NCBI GenBank assembly: GCA_902495005.1
Contig: CABUVL010000003.1
Span: 62,001 to 126,000 of the forward strand
Length of the DNA: 64,000 nucleotides
DNA from: an uncultured Verrucomicrobiota bacterium
Lineage (GTDB): Bacteria; Verrucomicrobiota; Verrucomicrobiia; Opitutales; UBA9783
Direction of reading: 5' to 3'
In this document: positions 57,154-64,000 of the stretch, piece by piece
Layout: each line of letters begins with the position of its first letter
How positions within the stretch are numbered: the first letter of the stretch is position 1
Made by a program: the position numbers and the translations under genes
Notes under the pieces: generated by a model
Seen by the model: the letters and a program-made list of their open reading frames with translations, nothing else
What the model was told of the DNA's origin: nothing
Database searches by the model: none

Positions 57154-57562
57154 AAGTTACCTCTTACAATTTGGAGAAAGTATTGGCGTTTCAAATTTAC
57201 AATTTGGTCCCAAGGATTGTTTGTCGTTCGATGTGGAGCGATCAGGGGTTGTCTACATTGAACGAGCTGAGGAAGAAATTTTCTTTTATGTATTGAAGGA
57301 TTTTAATACCTTGCAATTACCTTACGTCTATTACCAAGAAGCGTTATCGATGATGGCACATCAGGAGAGTTACGCTTTTGTTGTGCATGCCATTGCCAAG
57401 AAGGCGGATCGAATCGGATTTTTCTTGCGTTTGCCAGAAAGACAGTGCGATTTGCCAATGATTAATCGTGTGTTTACATTTTTATTAAATCTGGTCCACA
57501 GCTTGGAAGAAAAAGCGCAAGCCGCCGTCAAAGAAGCTGGGCGAATAAATGTAATTAATTGA
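57146..57562 (+). CDS. Type III secretion chaperone, CesT/SycN-like
   Basis: A 138-residue protein of the size and character of class I type III chaperones. The pattern 'LLQFGESIGVSNLQFGPKDC', then 'LSFDVERSGVVYIERAEEE' and 'IFFYVLKDFNTLQLPYVYY', gives the alpha-beta-beta-beta start of the CesT family. The C-terminal helix is long and ends in a polar tail. The overlap with the TyeA-like gene suggests coupled expression. It may escort the gatekeeper, as SycN/YscB do for YopN and Scc1/Scc4 for CopN (inference). A partner chaperone gene is not visible. Confidence 0.72.
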   Translation: MIESYLLQFGESIGVSNLQFGPKDCLSFDVERSGVVYIERAEEEIFFYVLKDFNTLQLPYVYYQEALSMMAHQESYAFVVHAIAKKADRIGFFLRLPERQCDLPMINRVFTFLLNLVHSLEEKAQAAVKEAGRINVIN

Positions 57563-57598
57563 TTGACGGGCTTTGCGTGGCCGTGTACATCATTTTGC

Positions 57599-58066
57599 AT
57601 GAAAAAGTATAGTTATGCGGCGTTGTTATGTTTACCTTTATTCTTTGTAGGCTGCACAAAAACAGAATCTGGTCTTGTGGGGTGCGGTATAGGTACGGCG
57701 GCCGGTGCGGGTATCGGGTACGCGATTGATGGGGGTGCCGGTGGAGCCATTCTCGGAGGTGTACTGGGAGCGATTGGCGGTGGCGCTGTCGGAAGTATGA
57801 CAAATAAAGAGGATGAGTATGCTTCTTCGACAACATCCGTGCCTTCACAACAGGTACCTCAAGAGACAATTATTTACACACAAGCTCCTTTGCAACAACA
57901 AATTCGTCAAGAACAGTACAATTTAGAACAAGAAAAAATTGACTGGCGTAAACAAGAACTGGAAAACAAGCGCTTGGAGCTCGAAAAGAGGAAGTTGGAC
58001 TTGCAAGAAAAAGAACTGCGTAGGCAAGAATTGGAAATGGAATTAAAGGCACGTCAAGGCGCGTAA
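57599..58066 (+). CDS. Glycine-zipper lipoprotein with coiled-coil tail
   Basis: From ATG 57599 (the frame is open to 57563, but this ATG gives a proper signal peptide) the protein is 155 residues. Lipobox 'FFVGC' with Cys19. Residues about 24-70 are a Gly/Ala-rich zipper ('GCGIGTAAGAGIGYAIDGGA', 'GGVLGAIGGGAVG') of the type seen in outer-membrane lipoproteins such as SlyB/Rick_17kDa-like proteins. The last 55 residues are a charged helix rich in Gln, Glu, Lys and Arg. A role as a type III secretion lipoprotein is possible by position only; it could equally be a general envelope protein. Confidence 0.75.
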   Translation: MKKYSYAALLCLPLFFVGCTKTESGLVGCGIGTAAGAGIGYAIDGGAGGAILGGVLGAIGGGAVGSMTNKEDEYASSTTSVPSQQVPQETIIYTQAPLQQQIRQEQYNLEQEKIDWRKQELENKRLELEKRKLDLQEKELRRQELEMELKARQGA

Positions 58067-58085
58067 TTAATTGCAACAGACATGT

Positions 58086-58859
58086 ATGAGACGCTGGAAG
58101 TGCGTTTGTACTTATGACGGGAGCGCATTCTGCGGTTGGCAAAGTCAGACGAATGGCCGAGGTGTTCAGGATATTTTAGAAGGGCGTCTGGCTAAAATTT
58201 TCAAGCAATTTATTCGCGTCCATGGGAGCAGCCGAACAGATGCCGGTGTGCATGCGCGAGGGCAGGTGTTTCATTTCGATGCCGAGTGGTGCCACTCAAC
58301 GGATGACTTGTTAAGTGCGATAAATTCAGGTTTGGGGTACTGCCTTCACGTTAATTCTGTAGAGCCGGTCGATCAAACTTTTCACGCTCGTTTTTCCGCG
58401 GTGGGTAAGCGGTATTGTTACTATTTGTTACTACGTCAAGCAACACCGTTTGAGTGGAGGTATTGCTGGCCCTTGATGCACGGTGATTTTGATCTGGATG
58501 CCGTGCTAAAAGCGGCACCGTTGTTTGAAGGCTCCCATTTATTTAATGCCTTTGCGGGCAAAGTGTTAAACGGGGAAAATCCAAGGAAATTTTTATCAAA
58601 AGTTAGCATTGTACCGCAAGACAACGCCTACTTGCGCATTGAGACCCTCGGCTCGGGCTATTTATACCGTATGGTCAGGAAGATTGTAGGCGCTCTGGTT
58701 GGGGTGGCCTACGGAAAATTATCAATGGCGGACATCGAATACATGTTGCTCAGTGGAGAAAAAAAGAAAAATGTCATGACGGCCCCCGCACAGGGTCTTT
58801 TCCTGCAAGAGGTGCTATTCGACGCGTCGAAGTTCAGTGAGCTCTCAGTGCATCAATGA
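58086..58859 (+). CDS. truA: tRNA pseudouridine(38-40) synthase
   Basis: Makes pseudouridine at positions 38-40 of tRNA anticodon stems. From ATG 58086 it is 257 residues. 'YDGSAFCGWQSQ' near the start and 'GSSRTDAGVHA' with catalytic Asp52 are diagnostic, followed by 'FHARFSAVGKRYCYYL', 'FNAFAG' and 'YRMVRKIVGALVGVA'. The conserved C-terminal 'MTAPAQGLFLQEVLF' is also present. The in-frame TTG at 58071 is a less likely start. Confidence 0.95.
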   Translation: MRRWKCVCTYDGSAFCGWQSQTNGRGVQDILEGRLAKIFKQFIRVHGSSRTDAGVHARGQVFHFDAEWCHSTDDLLSAINSGLGYCLHVNSVEPVDQTFHARFSAVGKRYCYYLLLRQATPFEWRYCWPLMHGDFDLDAVLKAAPLFEGSHLFNAFAGKVLNGENPRKFLSKVSIVPQDNAYLRIETLGSGYLYRMVRKIVGALVGVAYGKLSMADIEYMLLSGEKKKNVMTAPAQGLFLQEVLFDASKFSELSVHQ

Positions 58860-59112
58860 GGATGTGAGATGAGGGCATTTTATGGTGTGGGGTCTTTGAT
58901 CGTATGAAAATGTAATTTACCCGCTTGCACGTTGAGAGGCAATGGGGGTTGAACGTAAGAGGCTGCCTTTCAAATGACAACTATCCATTGAGCTTAAAGT
59001 AATTCGAGTGGAAAACGTGAGCATAGTGTTCATATGTTTTTACTACGCTTGAAGCTTCCGATTTCCGATTCAATCTATCAGAGAATAACGAATCATTAAC
59101 TTCGTATGCCGA

Positions 59113-60255
59113 TTATCTTCGCGTGGGTCGTTTTGAGGGTTTACGGCGTTTAGAAGATGTTTGGCGTAAATTTTTTAATAATTGTTCCAAGTCGTTTGCG
59201 ATAAGAACGACGGCATTTTCATGATTCAACTGCTGCATATTGTAGCGCATATCTTCTAAGAGGCAATCATCCGTGATGAGGTGCAGGGTTTCGTCGATAA
59301 GACGATCGATTGCTGTTTGTTCGACGAGCAGGCAGCTGCCCCTCCGTTCATGATACAACGCGTTTTTATATTGGTGATTGTCTGCGGCAAAAGGGTAGGG
59401 GACTAAAATAGAAGGCGTTTCACATCGAGTGAGTTCTGCAATTGTACCGGCTCCAGCGCGCCCTATAACAAGATCGGCGGCGGAATAAAGCACATTCATG
59501 TTGAGTACAAATGGCATGAAAATTAATTTTGCGCTGCGGCCGTCTTTGTAAGATTCTTCAATCTCGCCCTTATTACTTCTCCCTATGCCCGTTACGCAGA
59601 TGACATTAATGTTGTGACTGCCTAGTTTTGCAAAATTTTCTATCACCCATCGATTAAAAACTTTGGCCCCCTGGCTGCCACCAATGACGACAAGGAGACG
59701 TTGATCTTTCGGCACATTTAATTGTTCTCGTGCCGCCCACTTGTCTATTTTTTGAATATCTTTACGGATGGGGAAGCCAAGATTACGAACGGTTTTTGCC
59801 GATATTTTCGTTAAATTGACCCCCTCCGGCAGATAAATTCGTTTGGCTAAGTAGCTGAGTAATCGAACGGCTCTGCCAGGGCACTGGTTGGCTTCGTGAA
59901 GCACGCACGGCTTCTTTAACAAAGCAGAGGCAAGAATGACACCGACATTCATTAATCCCCCAAAGCCAATGGTCAAATCGGCCGATTTTTCTTTCAATAA
60001 GCGCAGAGAGCGCAGGAAGTTCTTGATTTGTATGTAAAAAAACTTGGGCCATTGCCAAAATTTTTTGGACCACGTGCTCTCTTGAAGTGAAATGAAGTTG
60101 AGATCTGTGTAAAATTGCGCGAGACGTTTATCGACGTTCTTGTTTGTAATAATGAGGGTACATTGGTGTCCCCTCGCGCTGAGTTCCTGGGCCAATGCGA
60201 TACCCGGTGAAAGATGACCACCTGTTCCTCCACAAGCGATGACAAACTTACTCAT
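59113..60255 (-). CDS. murG: UDP-GlcNAc--undecaprenyl-pyrophosphoryl-MurNAc-pentapeptide transferase MurG
   Basis: Adds GlcNAc to lipid I to give lipid II on the inner membrane surface. 380 residues. N-terminal 'CGGTGGHLSPGIALAQEL' (residues 8-25), 'GFGGLMNVGVILAS', 'HEANQCPGRAVRLLS', and C-terminal 'VIGGSQGAKVFN', 'IGRAGAGTIAELTRCETPSI' in order plus 'PYPFAADNHQ'. The tail after residue 360 is unusually basic (SKRRKPSKRPTRR) and may aid membrane attachment. Its ATG overlaps the ftsW stop by four bases, as in the dcw cluster. Confidence 0.96.
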   Translation of the reverse strand: MSKFVIACGGTGGHLSPGIALAQELSARGHQCTLIITNKNVDKRLAQFYTDLNFISLQESTWSKKFWQWPKFFYIQIKNFLRSLRLLKEKSADLTIGFGGLMNVGVILASALLKKPCVLHEANQCPGRAVRLLSYLAKRIYLPEGVNLTKISAKTVRNLGFPIRKDIQKIDKWAAREQLNVPKDQRLLVVIGGSQGAKVFNRWVIENFAKLGSHNINVICVTGIGRSNKGEIEESYKDGRSAKLIFMPFVLNMNVLYSAADLVIGRAGAGTIAELTRCETPSILVPYPFAADNHQYKNALYHERRGSCLLVEQTAIDRLIDETLHLITDDCLLEDMRYNMQQLNHENAVVLIANDLEQLLKNLRQTSSKRRKPSKRPTRR

Positions 60256-61361
60256 AGCGACTGACCCTTAACGTCTAATTGTGCATCTTCTTGCGTTCGG
60301 CTTAAGTTAACGAGAATGCCAATGCAGCAGTAACTCGTCAATAAATTAGAACCTCCGTAGCTTAAGAAAGGAAGTGCTAGTCCTTTTGTAGGCAATAAAC
60401 CTGTTACAACACCCATATTGAAAAAGCTTTGGAAAATTAAAAAATTTAGAGCCCCTACCCCGGTAAAAAACAAAAATGGGTTGGCGGTGGATTTTACGAT
60501 TTTTAATCCATAAAAGGCGATGATGGCGAAGAGCAATAGGACGATGAGCACGTGAATTAACCCGAGTTCCTCGGCAAGGACTGAAAAGATAAAATCCGTG
60601 TGCGCTTCCGGCAAAAAGAAGTATTGCTGCCTCCCTTGCCCTAGCCCCAATCCGGAAAAGCCGCCTGCGCTGAATCCAATTAAACTTTGCCACAATTGGT
60701 ATGCGCCCGACAGACGGTTAGCTTCGGCATCTAAAAATGCGGTAATGCGACGTAAGCGAACCGGGTTGAGGTAGACCGCAATTGAAAAGAGTAACAGAGC
60801 GCATACGCACGTGGGAATTATGAATTTCAAACGAGCGCCTCGTAAAAACAGGCATAAGAAGCCGATCCATCCGAACAAAAATGCGGTGCCAAAATCAGGC
60901 TCTAACAGCATCAAGAAAGCAAAGACAAAAATGATGATTAACGGACGTACGAATCCTTTGAACCAATGGCTGATATCGTGTAATTGTGATAAATAATGTG
61001 CGAAAAAGATAACAAATCCAATTTTGACAAACTCGGAGGGCTGAACACGTAATCCCCACAGAGAGATCCAACGACGGGATCCATTGACGGATAAGCCTAT
61101 GCCCGGAATGAGTACGAGTACAAGCAGAATAAGACTTATTGCGCCGATATAGACGGCGAAATGTGACAATTTTTCAAGTCTGAGGAAGGATATTGCACCT
61201 AAGCCTATGCTCGCAAATACCAGCCAAATACATTGCTTCTTAAATAAAAGCATGTGTGGACCAAAGGGCTGCGAAGCACTGTATAAGATCAGGAGGCCGT
61301 ACACAGTTAAGCATAACGTCGCAATAAGAATCAAGTGCCTGGCTATGCGTAACTTTTGCAT
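60252..61361 (-). CDS. ftsW: Lipid II polymerase FtsW (SEDS family)
   Basis: A 369-residue SEDS glycosyltransferase with about ten membrane helices. Family marks: 'GLLILYSAS' in helix 1, 'SRRWISLWGLRVQPSEFVKI' after helix 3, 'LLLEPDFGTAFLF', 'GAYQLWQSLIGFSAGGFSGL', 'LPEAHTDFIFSVLAEELG' and 'LLPTKGLALPFLSYGGSNLL'. The placement directly before murG makes FtsW more likely than RodA. Upstream lies the LysM lipoprotein gene, 15 bases away. Confidence 0.95.
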   Translation of the reverse strand: MQKLRIARHLILIATLCLTVYGLLILYSASQPFGPHMLLFKKQCIWLVFASIGLGAISFLRLEKLSHFAVYIGAISLILLVLVLIPGIGLSVNGSRRWISLWGLRVQPSEFVKIGFVIFFAHYLSQLHDISHWFKGFVRPLIIIFVFAFLMLLEPDFGTAFLFGWIGFLCLFLRGARLKFIIPTCVCALLLFSIAVYLNPVRLRRITAFLDAEANRLSGAYQLWQSLIGFSAGGFSGLGLGQGRQQYFFLPEAHTDFIFSVLAEELGLIHVLIVLLLFAIIAFYGLKIVKSTANPFLFFTGVGALNFLIFQSFFNMGVVTGLLPTKGLALPFLSYGGSNLLTSYCCIGILVNLSRTQEDAQLDVKGQSL

Positions 61362-61376
61362 CGAAATTCTGAGAGG

Positions 61377-62405
61377 CTACTTCCCTTCGTGCTCTTCTAG
61401 GGGCATGACGGGGATATTGTTCTCCTCTTCAAATAAGTCTTCGAAATCTTGATCGTCACTCATCTCGTGCTGTTCTCCATCGGACTCATTGGAGCCTTCA
61501 TTGGAAATGATGGTGGTGTCAGGCGCGGTCATATCTTTTACATCTTTGGCCTGAAGTGTCGTTGTTTCAGCTTGGATTGGGACGATTGTACTTTGTTGGT
61601 TTCGGTTAAGATTAATGACTTGACCCACTTGCAAAGCCCTGGGGTTTGTAATCCGATTTATGCGTATCAGTTCGTCCAGCTTCATGCCCGAACGAGTGGC
61701 AATATCGGAGAGTGTATCTCCGGCTTGAACGGTGTACTTGTCGCCTTGAATGCTTGCCAGGCTTTTACCTTGTACCGGCATTGAGCTAAGGCCATTTAGC
61801 TTTAATTTTTGACCTACATAAATGCGATGGCTACTGAGGTGATTTTGCCTTTGAATTTCGCCAACGCTTGTATGGTAACGTTGACTGATGCCCGATAAGG
61901 TGTCGCCTTTTTGCACCGTGTATTCGACGGTATTACTCAGCGATGCAGGCACATTTTGTGTTGAAGAGGAAGGTATAACGAGACGTTGACCTTCACGCAA
62001 AATGGATTTTTCACTCAATTGATTGGCCTGCATGATTTGCTTCCAATTAACGTGGTGCTTGCGGCCAATGGACCATAAAGAGTCTCCTTTACGTACAATG
62101 TAATAGGTGTTTTCTTCTTGGATCAATGCATCTTGTTCAGATGGTTCTTCTTCGTATTTGTAATCGTCAATGATACTTGAAATGGGCCTGCGTGGCAAGG
62201 CTCGAACGTGTTGGCTGACAACGGTTCTTTCGCCGGCGTTGTGTGAAGTATTTTGTGCACAGCTGGGACAACTAATGAGCGTACTTTGTTGAGATAAATC
62301 AGACGAATTACTTTGTCGATCAAATGATAAGCAACCTTGAAACCACAGGCATTGTCCACTGAGTAAGAAGCCTAATGTTTTTGCATTTAGAAAATTTTTT
62401 GACAT
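61377..62405 (-). CDS. Lipoprotein with three LysM domains
   Basis: A 342-residue lipoprotein: signal peptide with lipobox 'LWFQGC' (Cys25), a linker, and LysM domains at about residues 101-145, 161-204 and 223-267 ('YIVRKGDSLWSIGRKH', 'YTVQKGDTLSGISQRY', 'YTVQAGDTLSDIATRS'). The last 70 residues are acidic. LysM domains bind peptidoglycan GlcNAc, so it should link the outer membrane to the wall or recruit enzymes at the septum. It heads the LysM-ftsW-murG operon; such a gene is common before ftsW in Verrucomicrobia (from memory). mraY and murD, often upstream, are not in the window. Confidence 0.92.
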   Translation of the reverse strand: MSKNFLNAKTLGFLLSGQCLWFQGCLSFDRQSNSSDLSQQSTLISCPSCAQNTSHNAGERTVVSQHVRALPRRPISSIIDDYKYEEEPSEQDALIQEENTYYIVRKGDSLWSIGRKHHVNWKQIMQANQLSEKSILREGQRLVIPSSSTQNVPASLSNTVEYTVQKGDTLSGISQRYHTSVGEIQRQNHLSSHRIYVGQKLKLNGLSSMPVQGKSLASIQGDKYTVQAGDTLSDIATRSGMKLDELIRINRITNPRALQVGQVINLNRNQQSTIVPIQAETTTLQAKDVKDMTAPDTTIISNEGSNESDGEQHEMSDDQDFEDLFEEENNIPVMPLEEHEGK

Positions 62406-62599
62406 AGGTTTAATTGTGATAATGATTAATTCTCATTTGTTAAAATATTTTTGCAAGAAAATTAATAGAAGTTTGAGTATCTTGTGCTTCATCCTGTAAT
62501 GTGTAAAAATTTTCATAAAATGACATTGCGCAAAAAAGTAGATTTGTTAACGATAGTTGCAATAATTTAGGGTATTTCCGAAGGCTCAATTCTTCTTAT

Positions 62600-63979
62600 A
62601 TGCCGGACTTAATTCAAGATCATCCTATCGCCCAACAACTCGATCAGTACACATTTGACGAGTTGAATGAGCATGTAGAAACACATTTTGCTCATATAGA
62701 TCCTGCAAAATTGGCCCGTACGTCGCCGTACGTTGTCGGAAACTTCCTCGAACGTTTGACGGTCGATGAACGTCGTTGCATTTTAAGGAAATTGTCAATT
62801 GAGAGCGCATCAGACGTATTGGCGGAAATGAATGTTGAAGATTCTGCCGAAGTGTTGAGTGCGATGCGAGAATTCCGTGCGGCGCGCATTTTGGAGCTAA
62901 TGGACGCCGACGATGCGGTGGATCTTATTAATCAGTTAAGTGAGACAGATCGTCATCGTTTGCTGGCGCGCATTGACCCTGAATTTGCTTTTGTATTGCG
63001 GAAATTATTGCGTTATGATCCCAATACGGCCGGGGGCGTCATGAATCCGGAGGTGGCTACGCTGAGGGATGCGTGGACCTTGCACGAGGCTTTAGACCAC
63101 ATACGTCATTTTAAGAAGAATATGGAAAATATGTACGTATTGTACGTATTGGACGATAAAAATCGTTTGGTTGGAATGACCTCTTTGCAGGATATTGTCT
63201 TTTCTGAACCCTCGCAATGCGTGAAAAATATCATGCGCACGGAAGTGCAGAATGCATGTTTGCCCGAGGTCGACAAGGAAACGGTTGCGAACACCATGGC
63301 GGCCTGCAACTTGTTTTCAATTCCAGTCGTCGACGAAAAGAATAGGTTGTTGGGTATTGTAACGCACGATGATGTCTTGGATATCGTGCAAGAGGCGGCA
63401 ACGGCAGATTTGCAACAATTGCACGGTGCTGGTGCGGATGAAAGTGTGCACGATACCGTTTGGTACAGCTTAAAAAAACGTAATCCGTGGCTCTTGGTAA
63501 ACTTGCTGACGGCCTGTATGTCGGCTGCCGTCATTTCTAAGTTTAACTATGCAATTGAAAAGATGAGTTGGATGGCGGCCTTTATGACGGTTACGGCGAG
63601 CATTGGCGGCAATACAGGCGCACAGACCTTGGCGGTATCCATCAGAGGATTAGCTTTGGAAGAATTTCAAAAAGGGGATGCCTTTTTCATCTGTGCAAAA
63701 GAGTTGTTAAAGGGTATGCTCAATGGCTTAATTGTAGGTTTTTTGGGAGGTATACTGGCGGCGTGGATGTCTAAGAATGTTTTATTGGGGGTCACTGTGT
63801 TCCTTTCCATGCTCCTGACGATGCTTTTGTCAGGTTTTGTGGCGGCAATCATTCCATTGATGTTAAAAAAATTGCATTTTGATCCCGCGCAAAGTTCGTA
63901 TATTTTTTTGACGGCCATTACGGATATCGTAGGATTGTTTATCTTTTTGGCTATAGGCACTCGATTATTACTTTCTTAA
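62600..63979 (+). CDS. mgtE: Magnesium transporter MgtE
   Basis: A 459-residue magnesium channel. Order: N-terminal helical domain ('AEVLSAMREFRAARILELMD'), two CBS domains ('AGGVMNPEVATL', 'NRLVGMTSLQDIVF' and 'NRLLGIVTHDDVLDIV') and a membrane domain with the selective segment 'ASIGGNTGAQTLAVSIRGLA' and the final 'FLTAITDIVGLFIFLAIG'. In known MgtE the CBS and N domains sense magnesium and gate the pore. No M-box riboswitch is recognisable in the AT-rich 194 bases upstream. Divergent from the LysM gene. Confidence 0.95.
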   Translation: MPDLIQDHPIAQQLDQYTFDELNEHVETHFAHIDPAKLARTSPYVVGNFLERLTVDERRCILRKLSIESASDVLAEMNVEDSAEVLSAMREFRAARILELMDADDAVDLINQLSETDRHRLLARIDPEFAFVLRKLLRYDPNTAGGVMNPEVATLRDAWTLHEALDHIRHFKKNMENMYVLYVLDDKNRLVGMTSLQDIVFSEPSQCVKNIMRTEVQNACLPEVDKETVANTMAACNLFSIPVVDEKNRLLGIVTHDDVLDIVQEAATADLQQLHGAGADESVHDTVWYSLKKRNPWLLVNLLTACMSAAVISKFNYAIEKMSWMAAFMTVTASIGGNTGAQTLAVSIRGLALEEFQKGDAFFICAKELLKGMLNGLIVGFLGGILAAWMSKNVLLGVTVFLSMLLTMLLSGFVAAIIPLMLKKLHFDPAQSSYIFLTAITDIVGLFIFLAIGTRLLLS

Positions 63980-63980
63980 A

Positions 63981-64000
63981 ATGACACAAGATTCAAATTA
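63981..64000 (+). CDS. Start of the next gene, cut by the window edge
   Basis: An ATG at 63981 follows the mgtE stop by one base and opens 'MTQDSN' before the window ends. The tight spacing suggests a co-transcribed gene, but six codons cannot identify it. Confidence 0.35.

Noticed and set aside
62406..62599. M-box magnesium riboswitch before mgtE
   Set aside because: The gap is AT-rich without the conserved stems or a terminator.

Overview
The window looks like the chromosome of a Verrucomicrobiota-type (PVC) bacterium, most likely on the Opitutae/Puniceicoccales side and host-associated. This is inferred from gene content: a large prepilin-like protein of a type I associate with Verrucomicrobia and Planctomycetes, an isoleucyl-tRNA synthetase followed by a zinc-poor DksA, a MoxR/Bat operon ending in dapF, a LysM-ftsW-murG block, a type III secretion gatekeeper module, a DUF2608-type exported HAD protein and several BspA-like leucine-rich proteins. 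Genes are dense, many overlap by an ATGA, and base composition looks moderate to AT-rich by eye (not computed). I found no tRNA, rRNA, insertion sequence or CRISPR array.

Layout. 0-7.5 kb, forward: a large secreted prepilin-like protein, ileS, a DksA-like factor and rsmE. 7.5-16.3 kb, reverse: one operon reading moxR, DUF58, a small membrane protein, batA, batB, batC, batD, batE and dapF. 16.4-18.6 kb: a secreted glucosaminidase, an MFS exporter and infA. 19-25 kb, reverse: sulP, tilS, ftsH and def, ended by a hairpin terminator. 25.5-38.2 kb: a large exported protein of unknown role, the forward set accA-glmM-SNF2, an ABC ATPase with a binding protein but no permease, glmS, and divergent glgC. 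38.6-46.9 kb is accessory: a LOG protein, a broken small-secreted-protein gene, a lipoprotein, hemW, an exported HAD protein, a frameshifted O-antigen-ligase-like gene, and an intact paralogue of the broken secreted protein. 47-52.6 kb: three leucine-rich secreted proteins around glgP, each with a copy of the same terminator. 52.8-58.9 kb: pgpA, ffh, a secreted unknown, then a YopN/SctW-like gatekeeper, a TyeA-like protein, a CesT-type chaperone, a glycine-zipper lipoprotein and truA. 59-64 kb: LysM lipoprotein-ftsW-murG (reverse) and mgtE (forward).

How the genes fit together. Much of the window serves the envelope: peptidoglycan precursors (glmS, glmM, dapF, murG, ftsW), remodelling (glucosaminidase, LysM protein), lipids (accA, pgpA), membrane quality control and targeting (ftsH, ffh), and the MoxR/Bat complex. 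glgC and glgP point to a glycogen store. The three-gene type III secretion module implies a secretion apparatus encoded elsewhere.

The most notable points are the type III gatekeeper-TyeA-chaperone unit; a duplicated leucine-rich cassette with matching leader and terminator; two surface or secreted genes that are visibly broken (one with two single-base frameshifts, one with a lost start and an internal stop) near intact relatives; and a DapF in which both catalytic cysteines read as serine.
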